Source of the DNA: a virus
Direction: 5' to 3' (one strand)
DNA: 27,701 nucleotides
Virus record (IMG/VR): IMGVR_UViG_3300001460_000145
Coordinates: 1 to 27,701 of that record
The notes beneath the pieces were generated by a model that was not told where the DNA came from, did not search any database, and saw only the letters and a program-made list of their open reading frames with translations. Positions 1 to 7,356 of this stretch are shown piece after piece. Each line of letters opens with the position of its first letter. Within the stretch, counting starts at the first letter, position 1. The position numbers and the translations under genes are program-made.

Positions 1-456
1 AAAGGTGGTTATGCTGATTACTCAACATCAAAATGGTCAAGAAGAGAACGTGCATTAGATGAGGCAGAGAGAGCCGCAATCGAAACACATGGGTTACACA
101 ACCTAGGTGACTTCAGACCAAAAGAACCAACCGAAGCAGAAGTAAAAATAATCAAAGAATTATTTGAAAAATCTGTGGAAGGTGAGGCTTATGATCTTGA
201 GCAATACGGACAGTACTTCAGACCCGCAGGAATGGCTTACCAAGCTAAACCTCAGGTCTCCATGCCAGCGGCATCGGCTCCAGTGGCGGCACCAGTAACA
301 GAAGCGGCACCAGTAAGTGCGCCAGTAACTGCAACTGCACCCGTAACTGAATCTGCACCACAACCAACAGCGGCGGCTACGGCGGCTCCTGCAGGTGACA
401 GTGCCAAGAGGGCAGAAGACATCCTGAAGCTAATCAGATCAAGACAAGCAAAATAA
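1..456 (+). CDS. 32: Single-stranded DNA-binding protein gp32, C-terminal part (5' end outside window)
   Basis: The frame is open from the first base to the TAA at 454-456, giving 151 residues that lack the N-terminus. The start of this fragment (SRRERALDEAERAAIETHGL, then HNLGDF) and the later VEGEAYDLEQYGQYFRP match the end of the core domain of gp32 as I know it from marine T4-like phages. gp32 coats single-stranded DNA during replication, recombination and repair and contacts UvsX, UvsY and the primosome. The core is followed by a low-complexity linker of Ala, Pro, Val and Thr (about residues 80-130) and ends in a compact charged helix-like tip, RAEDILKLIRSRQAK. T4 gp32 instead ends in a strongly acidic tail. 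The position directly upstream of uvsX and uvsY supports the call. Confidence 0.88.
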   Translation, partial: KGGYADYSTSKWSRRERALDEAERAAIETHGLHNLGDFRPKEPTEAEVKIIKELFEKSVEGEAYDLEQYGQYFRPAGMAYQAKPQVSMPAASAPVAAPVTEAAPVSAPVTATAPVTESAPQPTAAATAAPAGDSAKRAEDILKLIRSRQAK

Positions 457-471
457 TCTGACATTTTACCA

Positions 472-497
472 AGGCCCTGATATTGACGTTAGGGCCT
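472..497 (+). repeat. 7-bp inverted repeat enclosing the uvsX -35 box
   Basis: AGGCCCT at 472-478 is repeated in inverted form as AGGGCCT at 491-497, with a 12-base loop. The loop contains the TTGACG -35 element at 483-488. It lies 15 bases after the gene 32 stop. There is no T tract after the right arm, so it is not a standard intrinsic terminator. It could be an operator-like palindrome or an RNA hairpin ending the gene 32 message; the sequence does not decide between these. Confidence 0.5.
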
Positions 498-511
498 AGG
501 TATGCTAATAT
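483..511 (+). promoter_or_regulatory. Sigma70-type promoter with extended -10, driving uvsX
   Basis: TTGACG (483-488) is followed after 17 bases by TAATAT (506-511). The preceding TGC (503-505) makes an extended -10. Predicted transcription would begin near 518, leaving a short leader that contains AAAGGA at 521-526, seven bases before the uvsX ATG at 534. A promoter of the same design lies at 17323-17350. Confidence 0.7.
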
Positions 512-533
512 AGGATATACAAAGGATAAAATT

Positions 534-1652
534 ATGACAAAAGTATTTGACGCAACAAAGTTTAGAAAGAGTATTACAAAATCTATCCAAGGATTAGGAA
601 TAGGATTCAGCGATCCCACAGATTGGATCAGCACAGGAAATTACGCATTGAACTATTTGATGACTGGGGATTTCAACAAAGGAATTCCATTAGGTAAGGT
701 GACTGTACTTGCAGGAGAATCAGGAGCAGGTAAGAGTTACATAGCATCTGGAAACATAATAAAGAATGCACAGGATCAAGGTATATTTGTTATACTAATC
801 GACACAGAGAATGCACTGGATGAAAAATGGTTACAAGCATTGAAAGTGGACACATCAGAAGATAAACTTCTAAAATTAAGTATATCAATGATTGATGATG
901 TAGCGAAAACTATTTCAGAATTCATGAAGGGCTACAAAGAAGCACACGCAGATGACAAAGAAGGTGCACCCAAAGTGCTATTCGTCATAGACAGTTTAGG
1001 TATGATGCTTACGCCAACTGACGTTAATCAGTTCGAAGCAGGTGACATGAAAGGTGACTTAGGTAGAAAACCCAAGGCGTTGACAGCACTTGTGAGAAAC
1101 TGTGTCAACATGTTTGGTTCGTGGAATGTAGGACTTATAGCAACCAATCACACTTACGCATCACAGGACATGTTTGACCCGGATGATAAGATATCAGGTG
1201 GACAAGGATTTATCTATGCAAGTTCAATTGTTATTGCAATGAAGAAACTTAAATTAAAAGAAGATCTGGATGGTAACAAAGTTACAGATGTAAGAGGTAT
1301 AAGAGCCGCTTGTAAAGTTATGAAAACAAGATACTCTAAACCTTTTGAATCAGTACAGGTCAAGATCCCATACGAAACAGGAATGAACCCATACAGTGGA
1401 CTGGTTGATCTATTTGAGAAAAAAGGTGTATTAGTACAGACTGGAAACAGGCTGAAATACATTGATAAAGCAGGTAAAGAACATATCGACTTCAGGAAAC
1501 AATGGATAGGTGATAAATTAGATATGCTAATGGCAGACTTCAAAGAAGACACAGACTTTGCTGATAAAGAAGTTGTGGAAGTACCTGTTGAAGCCGAAGT
1601 AAAGCCTAAAGCAAAAACTAAAAAAACAGAAACAATTAAAGAAGAGAAATAG
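534..1652 (+). CDS. uvsX: UvsX RecA-like recombinase
   Basis: This 372-residue protein is the phage counterpart of RecA. It polymerises on gp32-coated single-stranded DNA with ATP and drives strand invasion for recombination-dependent replication. The Walker A motif GESGAGKS is at residues 61-68, LIDTENALD at 88-96 and Walker B VLFVID at 148-153. NHTYAS followed by a Gly-rich ISGGQG stretch matches the DNA-binding loop region. T4 UvsX is about 390 residues, so the length fits. The C-terminus is a Lys/Glu/Val-rich tail. An upstream TTG at 483 would extend the frame by 17 codons, but it lies inside the promoter. ATG 534 has AAAGGA seven bases upstream and is preferred. The next gene begins immediately after the stop. 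Confidence 0.95.
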   Translation: MTKVFDATKFRKSITKSIQGLGIGFSDPTDWISTGNYALNYLMTGDFNKGIPLGKVTVLAGESGAGKSYIASGNIIKNAQDQGIFVILIDTENALDEKWLQALKVDTSEDKLLKLSISMIDDVAKTISEFMKGYKEAHADDKEGAPKVLFVIDSLGMMLTPTDVNQFEAGDMKGDLGRKPKALTALVRNCVNMFGSWNVGLIATNHTYASQDMFDPDDKISGGQGFIYASSIVIAMKKLKLKEDLDGNKVTDVRGIRAACKVMKTRYSKPFESVQVKIPYETGMNPYSGLVDLFEKKGVLVQTGNRLKYIDKAGKEHIDFRKQWIGDKLDMLMADFKEDTDFADKEVVEVPVEAEVKPKAKTKKTETIKEEK

Positions 1653-1892
1653 ATGATAGATTTTGATCACGCCGATATTGAACGAGTATGGAACTCCATT
1701 ATACATTACGTTCCTGAACGACAGAGATTAGACTTTGCCATTGACTTCATTAAAAGTCTAGAGGACATAGGTGTGGAGCATGACGTACTCAAAGGATCTG
1801 CAGAGCTTGATCCAAAACTAGAGGAAGCTGTTAATACTGTGTTCGAAGAGGAAGAATCCGATGACATGGGCTACGGCGATACTGATGAATGA
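1653..1892 (+). CDS. Small acidic protein between UvsX and UvsY, unknown function
   Basis: This 79-residue ORF starts at the base after the uvsX stop and overlaps the uvsY start by four bases (ATGA), so it is probably translated as part of that operon. The N-terminal half looks helical, with alternating charged and hydrophobic residues (ERQRLDFAIDFIKSLEDIGV at about 22-41). The C-terminus is strongly acidic and disordered-looking (FEEEESDDMGYGDTDE). I recognise no catalytic motif. Its place between two recombination genes suggests, but does not show, a role with UvsX or UvsY, for example as a small acidic partner. Confidence 0.75.
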   Translation: MIDFDHADIERVWNSIIHYVPERQRLDFAIDFIKSLEDIGVEHDVLKGSAELDPKLEEAVNTVFEEEESDDMGYGDTDE

Positions 1893-2350
1893 TAAATTGG
1901 TACAACGAAGTAAGCAGAAACCTAGATAAAATTCCAGATTGTGTTGCGTACTTTGACAACGAGTTACTCGAAGCAAGGAAGCAGTGTAAGATATACGGCA
2001 ATCTCGAACGAGCCAGTGCCTCATTGCCAGGCATAGTAGAAGAAAGATTTAGTCAACTGCAACAACTAGAAGCAATCCTAGAATATTTAAACATAGAATT
2101 ACGTAGATTAAGGTCAAAGACTTTTAGAAAATATCTAGAAAATTATAACAGAGCACTATCAAGCAGGGACGCAGAGAAGTATGTGGATGGCGAAGATGAT
2201 GTCGTAGACATGGATAAAATAATCAACGACTTTGCATTGATAAGGAATCAATGGTTAGGCATCACCAAAGGTTTAGACCAAAAACAATGGCAGATAACAA
2301 ACATTGTTAAACTGAGAGTAGCAGGAATGGAAGATGCCGATATCTCATAA
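1889..2350 (+). CDS. uvsY: UvsY recombination mediator
   Basis: UvsY loads UvsX onto single-stranded DNA covered with gp32 and stabilises the presynaptic filament. This 153-residue protein is close in size to T4 UvsY (137). The middle and C-terminal segments are typical of the family: LEYLNIELRRLRSKTFRKYL at about 65-84, and RNQWLGITKGLDQKQWQITN at about 119-138. The protein is rich in basic and aromatic residues and has no signal peptide or membrane segment. The ATG overlaps the stop of the preceding ORF by four bases. The next ORF starts inside its 3' end with a 17-base overlap, which is where the glycan island begins. Confidence 0.92.
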   Translation: MINWYNEVSRNLDKIPDCVAYFDNELLEARKQCKIYGNLERASASLPGIVEERFSQLQQLEAILEYLNIELRRLRSKTFRKYLENYNRALSSRDAEKYVDGEDDVVDMDKIINDFALIRNQWLGITKGLDQKQWQITNIVKLRVAGMEDADIS

Positions 2351-2984
2351 TAGTTATAATAGAATAATTCTCACAGATGTTGACGGAGTACTGTTGGAAT
2401 GGGAACATCATTTCACCAAGTGGTTGCAACTACGATCATATTTTGATAAAAAAGGTGTTAGGAAATACCCGTATAAATTAGTCGACGATTCACATAAAAA
2501 TTTAAGCTCAAGTTATGAAATGTCAAAAAGATTTGGCGTAGATAGAGATGTAATTAGACAAGAGATTAGGGAGTTCAATAGGAGTGCTTGGATGGGGACA
2601 CAAAGGCCTATGCTGGAATCTCAAACATGGGTAAAACTTTTAGCGGCAGAGGGTTGGACATTTGTACCAATAACATCTCAGACTTCAGACGTGCCTGCAC
2701 AAGAACTACGTAAGAAAAGATTGGGAGAACTATTTGGAGATCACATCTTCACAAATTACCACATACTAGGCACAGGAGCAGACAAAGACGGTGCATTAGC
2801 CGACTTCCATGATACCGGACTGTATTGGGTCGAGGACAAGCCAAAGAACGCACTAGCAGGGCTCTCATACGGTTTAAAGCCTATATTAATTGACCATCCA
2901 TACAATCGAGACTTTGAACACCCCGACATTATACGTGTAAGTAATTGGAAACAAATACATCAAATTTTGTCAGGTAGAAAATGA
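2334..2984 (+). CDS. HAD-superfamily hydrolase (phosphatase-like)
   Basis: The 216-residue protein has the HAD signature in order. Motif I is LTDVDGVLLE with nucleophile D15 and acid D17. The motif II Thr/Ser region is VPITSQT, a Lys-containing GADKDGAL forms the motif III area, and the acidic motif IV is YWVEDKPKNA. HAD enzymes of this size usually remove phosphate from small substrates such as nucleotides or sugar phosphates; the substrate here is not readable. The start lies within the uvsY 3' end and the stop overlaps the next ATG by four bases. It heads a plus-strand run of glycan genes, so a sugar phosphate or polyol phosphate substrate is possible. A nucleotidase is an alternative. Confidence 0.82.
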   Translation: MPISHNSYNRIILTDVDGVLLEWEHHFTKWLQLRSYFDKKGVRKYPYKLVDDSHKNLSSSYEMSKRFGVDRDVIRQEIREFNRSAWMGTQRPMLESQTWVKLLAAEGWTFVPITSQTSDVPAQELRKKRLGELFGDHIFTNYHILGTGADKDGALADFHDTGLYWVEDKPKNALAGLSYGLKPILIDHPYNRDFEHPDIIRVSNWKQIHQILSGRK

Positions 2985-3655
2985 AAATATACGTAGGACA
3001 CGACAGCAGAGAAGACATAGCATACCAAGTGTGTGAACACAGCATAAAGAGAAGAGATCCATCTGCAGAAGTAGTACCATTAAAGCAGAAACAGATGCGT
3101 GATCAAGGACTTTACACACGTCCTGTTGACAAACTTGCTTCAACAGAATTTACATTCACAAGATTTTTCGTACCATACATGAATGACTTCAAGGGCTGGG
3201 CAGTATTCTGCGATTGCGATTTTCTTTGGAAAATTCCAAGCCACGAACTGATAAAATACTGCGACCCATCAAAAGCAGTAGTTGTTGTACAGCATGATTA
3301 CACACCAAAAGAGACAACGAAGATGGACGGACAGGTACAAACATCATATCCAAGGAAAAATTGGTCTAGTATGGTTTTGTGGAATTGTGAACATCCTAAA
3401 AATAAGATACTTACACCGGAACTGCTTAATGAGGAATCACCAAAGTTCCTACATAGATTTAGTTGGTTAGAGGATAACGAAATTGGAGAACTGCCTCTGG
3501 AATACAATTGGCTAGTGGAATGGTACAAAGAGCCTAGGGACGGCACACCTAAGATACTGCACTACACAGAAGGCGGACCATGGTTTGATGGTTATAGAGA
3601 TTGCGAGTATGCAGACGATTGGAAGAAAGAGTTAATTAATCTCTTCAGTGCCTAA
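2981..3655 (+). CDS. GT-A fold glycosyltransferase (GT8-like, DxD)
   Basis: This 224-residue protein begins MKIYVGHDSREDIAYQVCEH, a typical N-terminus of phage GT8-like transferases. It carries the metal and nucleotide-sugar binding DxD motif as VFCDCDF (D78, D80). Near the C-terminus is LHYTEGGPWFDGY, an HxxxGxxW-type segment seen at the sugar donor site of such enzymes. It is expected to move a sugar from a nucleotide donor to a glycan or protein acceptor in the cytoplasm. There is no membrane segment. It overlaps both neighbours by one to four bases, so it is part of the plus-strand island operon. Donor and acceptor are unknown. Confidence 0.82.
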   Translation: MKIYVGHDSREDIAYQVCEHSIKRRDPSAEVVPLKQKQMRDQGLYTRPVDKLASTEFTFTRFFVPYMNDFKGWAVFCDCDFLWKIPSHELIKYCDPSKAVVVVQHDYTPKETTKMDGQVQTSYPRKNWSSMVLWNCEHPKNKILTPELLNEESPKFLHRFSWLEDNEIGELPLEYNWLVEWYKEPRDGTPKILHYTEGGPWFDGYRDCEYADDWKKELINLFSA

Positions 3656-4377
3656 TGATAGCAATATGTGTGTCTGGGATCATAAGTGAAAACTACAAAA
3701 CCGTAGTAGATAGAATTAGATCCATTTTTCCATACCCAATATTTTTCTCAACGTGGAATGGTCGGCCATTACCAGAGGTAGAGAACCTACACACATTTGA
3801 TGAACCAACTTTTGAATATCATCCCATGCTGGATGTGGAGGAACCACCGTGTGCAATATTTGGTCACTTGGTAAAAAAGTCTGGCAAGATTAGACGCCTA
3901 GGTAGAGAAAAACAAACACTTACAAGTGCCACACAGATACTAGGACACTGTGCCTTGGTCAATGCTATACCCGAGACATACACTACAATTATAAGGCTGA
4001 GGTATGACACTATAGTTTCGTCAGAAGTGGACTTCACCAAATATATAAAGATGGCAGAGAATGGCACAGTGATAGGATTTGGAAACTTCAACAGCGAGAA
4101 ACAAAGTTGGGAACTTGCTGAACCTTCGTCGAAGCTCAAAGAATATACACACAAAAGCACCCCAAGATCTCACTACAACATATGGGACAACATGATTATC
4201 CACCCTAGGGAGAAATGTGCTAATGCTTTCAAACTGTTTGAACAAAAGAAATTGATTGGCATGGAGTGGGGTTGGTATCAAGTTCTTTGTGATCAATGGG
4301 ATAGCACAGACTATATAAATGTAAACGGCGGCGTGATACTTGAGAAACTATGCACGACACCTATTGAACAAATATGA
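3655..4377 (+). CDS. Putative glycosyltransferase, WavE-like
   Basis: The 240-residue protein opens with a hydrophobic MIAICVSGII strand and then has FFSTWNG at 30-36 and RLRYDT at 114-119. This combination of an S/T-W segment and an Arg-x-Arg-Tyr-Asp segment resembles WavE-type lipopolysaccharide synthesis proteins, in which the Asp is thought to act like a reduced DxD. A later segment, HYNIWDNMIIHP, fits the acceptor half of such proteins. The assignment is by pattern only. Its start overlaps the preceding stop as TAATG and its end overlaps the next start as ATGA, so it is translationally coupled with transferases on both sides. Another carbohydrate-active role remains possible. Confidence 0.55.
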   Translation: MIAICVSGIISENYKTVVDRIRSIFPYPIFFSTWNGRPLPEVENLHTFDEPTFEYHPMLDVEEPPCAIFGHLVKKSGKIRRLGREKQTLTSATQILGHCALVNAIPETYTTIIRLRYDTIVSSEVDFTKYIKMAENGTVIGFGNFNSEKQSWELAEPSSKLKEYTHKSTPRSHYNIWDNMIIHPREKCANAFKLFEQKKLIGMEWGWYQVLCDQWDSTDYINVNGGVILEKLCTTPIEQI

Positions 4378-4811
4378 ATTGGGAAAAATTAAAAAAGAAT
4401 CATTACTACACAGAGCCAGTAGAACACATCCACACTGCACAAGTTTTTGATACACAAGAGTATGACAAACTTTATGAGAACCAAAAAGACCTTAATCATA
4501 AGGTATGGAATAAATTTAAAAATCAATATAAAGTAGATTTCAAATTCAATGAACAGCTTACAGACTTAGATCTCGATCCTGATGTGATTGCAATCTGGGC
4601 TTTCAGAGACAGGAGTCACAGATGGACGGCTCCACACATAAATGTTGGTGGTAAAAAAATTGCGTATACAGGCAACGCTTTTATAGTAACAAAATGCAAA
4701 GACATCAGAATAGAAGATGTTAAAAGGAAACACTTATGGACACCGTTTGTGCAGATCACCATGTCCGACGATCAATATAACTCGATTGTAAGTAGATTTA
4801 ATGGCAAATAA
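4374..4811 (+). CDS. Conserved-looking protein of unknown function in the glycan island
   Basis: I do not recognise this 145-residue protein. The first 55 residues are charged and aromatic (NHYYTEPVEHIHTAQVFDTQ). The middle is more ordered, with VIAIWAFRDRSHRWTAPHIN at about 71-90, an Asp-Arg-His/Trp-rich patch that could form an active site, then a Gly-rich GGKK turn. There is no signal peptide and no membrane helix. It is wedged by short overlaps between a WavE-like protein and an FkbM methyltransferase, so a part in glycan modification is a fair guess from context only. Confidence 0.7.
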   Translation: MNWEKLKKNHYYTEPVEHIHTAQVFDTQEYDKLYENQKDLNHKVWNKFKNQYKVDFKFNEQLTDLDLDPDVIAIWAFRDRSHRWTAPHINVGGKKIAYTGNAFIVTKCKDIRIEDVKRKHLWTPFVQITMSDDQYNSIVSRFNGK

Positions 4812-5367
4812 TAATAGACCAACAGACCACGAAAGAAGAATTCAAACATGGAATCTTGCTAAAAAATATATCAAAGGTTACGGCACGGCATTAGATTGCG
4901 GTGCACACATAGGGGAATACACAGAAATATTTGCAAAGGAATTCACTAAAGTAATTGCAGTTGAGCCTAATCCAACATTTCAGACTAAATGGTATGATAA
5001 TTGTGGCCAGTTAGAAAATGTCGAATTGATAACAAAAGCCTTGGGACATTGTGAGGGTAAGATGTTTCGAGACAATCCATTAGCACAAGTCTTACAAGTG
5101 AACCAAAAGGGAGACATGCCGATGGTAACATTAGATAGTCTCGACATTGATAATTTAAGTTTCATTAAAATAGATGTAGATGGCTCCGAAGCAAGACTGC
5201 TCGAAGGAGCAATACAAACTATTAAAAAATCTAATCCAGTTATACAGATAGAAATTAAAGACAAGAAAAGACCGGAAGTAAAAAAGAAAGTGCTACAATT
5301 ACTGTCCGAATTAAAGTATGTTCCAAAAGAAAGACGAGGATCTGATTGGATATACGTAAATATTTAG
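4801..5367 (+). CDS. FkbM-family SAM-dependent methyltransferase
   Basis: The 188-residue protein has the SAM-binding motif I at LDCGAHIGEY (31-40), the acidic end of strand 2 at VEPNP (54-58), and the FkbM-type C-terminal block FIKIDVDGSEARLLEGA at about 121-137. FkbM enzymes O-methylate small molecules or sugars, and in phage and bacterial surface clusters they usually methylate glycans. The length is at the short end for the family. It overlaps the preceding gene by 11 bases and is followed directly by the next ATG. A second FkbM protein lies on the minus strand at 6658-7356; the two differ outside the motifs. Confidence 0.88.
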   Translation: MANNNRPTDHERRIQTWNLAKKYIKGYGTALDCGAHIGEYTEIFAKEFTKVIAVEPNPTFQTKWYDNCGQLENVELITKALGHCEGKMFRDNPLAQVLQVNQKGDMPMVTLDSLDIDNLSFIKIDVDGSEARLLEGAIQTIKKSNPVIQIEIKDKKRPEVKKKVLQLLSELKYVPKERRGSDWIYVNI

Positions 5368-5976
5368 ATGATAGGACAAAATTTTGTAGACAAATGTTTA
5401 GACTCCACTGTTGAACACAGTCCATGGCCCCACCAAATTATAGAGGATACGTTACCAAAAGATACCTTTCAAAAGCTGAAACAACAATGCGAACAGAGAT
5501 TTTCAGACAAGACCGATAAACTTATTCACATTCATCCAACCGAGTTTAAAGATTATGGTATTGATTTTTATGATGAAACATTAGATATTTGTGATAAGTT
5601 GTATAAAAATTCTAAAACACTACACGAAGCATATCCAAGCTACAGGACTTATCCGGTATTAGGTATTAATGTTCATATCAGTGTAACACCTCCTTTGCCT
5701 TATAAATTCTACATACACCAGGAAGGTATAGAAAAAACCTGGAGTTCAGTTACTTACATTACCCCAGAAGTAAATGTTGGAACAAAAATGTATGCCAAAC
5801 AAAACGAATCTAGTTTTGTTAAAGAGGCAAAGTGGAAGCCCAATTCTACTTTTATTTTTTGTGGTCAGCAAAATAAAACATGGCACAGCTACGAAAGTGA
5901 TCAGATATCAAACAGGATTACTTTTAATATTTTTGTAATGAAATATAGAGATAAGAAATGTTTCTACAAAGGCTGA
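5368..5976 (+). CDS. 2-oxoglutarate/Fe(II) oxygenase-like protein
   Basis: The C-terminal half of this 202-residue protein fits the double-stranded beta-helix fold of prolyl-hydroxylase-like 2OG oxygenases. FYIHQEGIEKTWSSVTYI carries a first metal pair H117-x-E119. VGTKMYA is the usual Gly-Thr turn, KWKPNSTFIFCG precedes the distal His in TWHSYE (H173), and NRITFNIFVM supplies R183, which would bind 2-oxoglutarate. Most family members have H-x-D, so Glu at 119 is a variant. Enzymes of this type are frequent in marine T4-like phages and hydroxylate proteins, sugars or nucleobases. This is the last plus-strand gene before the first minus-strand block, and its end overlaps the opposing gene by 13 bases. 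Confidence 0.72.
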   Translation: MIGQNFVDKCLDSTVEHSPWPHQIIEDTLPKDTFQKLKQQCEQRFSDKTDKLIHIHPTEFKDYGIDFYDETLDICDKLYKNSKTLHEAYPSYRTYPVLGINVHISVTPPLPYKFYIHQEGIEKTWSSVTYITPEVNVGTKMYAKQNESSFVKEAKWKPNSTFIFCGQQNKTWHSYESDQISNRITFNIFVMKYRDKKCFYKG

Positions 5977-6665
5977 TCGAAAATTCCTTTTGCTATCTTT
6001 AACATGTCATAATCTGGTTTGAATTTTTGCGATCCCATGGCGTGACCGAAGTAAGCGTTTATACCATTCTTTTTATTGTATTTCCAATCCATCTTTTCTA
6101 TCTCTACACCAGACTCTAGCATAGCATATATGAGTTGCTCGTTGTCATCTCCCTGTAAGACTTTGTAGTCTAAATGTGTTTTCATCTTGTCTACTGCTGT
6201 TTTGTTAAGCATAAAAACTCCGGCATTAAATCTATTATCTTGTAAAACTTTTGCTGTAAATTTTTCTAGACATGTGTCTTTTGCACGTTTGGTATGATAA
6301 GGTAGTGTGTTTTTCTTTGCTATTCTATCCTGCACTGGTTTGAATTTACTAGCAGATGGGTATTCTTTGAATACATCTGGTGCGGTAGGCCATACGATAA
6401 CGTCAGTGTCAAGATAAAGAATGTGATCATATTCCTGCCACCACTCGTCATTGAAAAATAGGTCAAATCTCTCAAACGTAGGGTGTATCCAATTTATTTT
6501 TGGTTGTGTAATCAATTTATACTCTGCACCTATCCTGTTGGCATATTGCTTTACTGAAATTGTGCTATACTTGTAAAGTTCCTCGTTAACTCCAATTTGG
6601 TTGTAGGTAGGGTCTTCGTACTTGTCAACAGATACGAAAAATTGGACAATTAAATTTCTAGTCAT
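5964..6665 (-). CDS. GT-A fold glycosyltransferase (DxD), paralogue of 9911-10666
   Basis: This 233-residue protein has HPTFERFDLF at 61-70, the DxD motif in LYLDTDVIVW (D86, D88), NAGVFMLNK in the middle and GHAMGSQK near the C-terminus, a set typical of GT8-like retaining transferases. It shares its layout closely with the protein at 9911-10666 (an N-terminus of the M-T/R-x-N-L type, HPT-F/W-ERFDL, D-x-D-V-I, APD-V/I-F-EYP), so the two are paralogues. It is the last gene of the minus-strand block 8808-5964 and overlaps the FkbM gene ahead of it by eight bases. Donor and acceptor are unknown. Confidence 0.85.
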   Translation of the reverse strand: MTRNLIVQFFVSVDKYEDPTYNQIGVNEELYKYSTISVKQYANRIGAEYKLITQPKINWIHPTFERFDLFFNDEWWQEYDHILYLDTDVIVWPTAPDVFKEYPSASKFKPVQDRIAKKNTLPYHTKRAKDTCLEKFTAKVLQDNRFNAGVFMLNKTAVDKMKTHLDYKVLQGDDNEQLIYAMLESGVEIEKMDWKYNKKNGINAYFGHAMGSQKFKPDYDMLKIAKGIFDQPL

Positions 6666-7356
6666 TTGAAAAAATATAGTTAAATTCTTCTTCGTTACGT
6701 TTGTGTTGTGATTGCAAGGTCAATCCTAAGTCCTTGATTTTTTGTACGAATTCTATATGTTTGTTATCTATTTCTATTAGTACACTTTTGCATTTTTGTA
6801 TTGTTGCGTATGAACCTTTGATTACTCTATCTTCAAATCCGTCAACATCAATTTTAATGTGAGTTGGCTGTGGTAAAATACCTTTGCCTACCAGATAGTC
6901 TAAATGCATCTCAGTACATCCATGGTAGTAGTTACCACGCTGTCCAACTTTGTTGTCTGCAACACCCTCGTGCATATTTTTTACATTGATAGTACTCAGT
7001 GATATTTGGTTGCTCAATGCAACGCAGTAGGCCTGACACTTGTCGAGCTTATTCAAATTAATGCTGTCTAGTAAATTTTTGTAACTTGCAGAATGAGGCT
7101 CGAAAGAATACACAGTGTTCTCACGCATCACAGCACTATACAAAGTGTAGATACCAATATTAGCACCAACATCAAAAAACACACTGTCTTTTGTAAAGGA
7201 ATTAATCCATTTAATTGTTTCTGGTTCTTTAGACATTATTCTGTCCATTCTATTTTTAATATATGTTTTTTGTCCTTTGACATTGGCAAATTTTATTGTT
7301 TTATCTTTAATCGGGAAATTAAAACTATCCGTGTCATAACTTTTTAATTTTGGCAT
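6658..7356 (-). CDS. FkbM-family SAM-dependent methyltransferase
   Basis: The 232-residue protein has motif I FFDVGANIGIYTL at about 60-72, the strand-2 acidic residue in YSFEPHSAS at about 83-91, and the FkbM block HIKIDVDGFEDRVIKG at about 166-181. Methylation of a glycan hydroxyl is the likely role, given transferases on both sides. It is longer than the plus-strand FkbM protein at 4801-5367, with an extra N-terminal region of roughly 50 residues before motif I and an insertion between SFEP and IDVDG. The start overlaps the stop of the upstream minus-strand gene by one base. Confidence 0.88.
   Translation of the reverse strand: MPKLKSYDTDSFNFPIKDKTIKFANVKGQKTYIKNRMDRIMSKEPETIKWINSFTKDSVFFDVGANIGIYTLYSAVMRENTVYSFEPHSASYKNLLDSINLNKLDKCQAYCVALSNQISLSTINVKNMHEGVADNKVGQRGNYYHGCTEMHLDYLVGKGILPQPTHIKIDVDGFEDRVIKGSYATIQKCKSVLIEIDNKHIEFVQKIKDLGLTLQSQHKRNEEEFNYIFSND

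Noticed and set aside
160-464. Reverse-strand and alternate-frame open frames over the Ala/Pro/Val-rich end of gene 32
   Set aside because: They exist only because the repetitive linker lacks stops in other frames; the forward frame matches gp32.
483-533. 17-codon N-terminal extension of UvsX from a TTG
   Set aside because: It would start inside the -35 box. ATG 534 has a ribosome binding site and gives the usual UvsX length.
2470-2480. TATAAATT inside the HAD gene
   Set aside because: One mismatch to the late box, within coding sequence; expected by chance in AT-rich DNA.
4310-4325. TATAAATG as a late promoter
   Set aside because: It lies inside a coding region, differs from the consensus at the last base and has no gene start suitably placed downstream.
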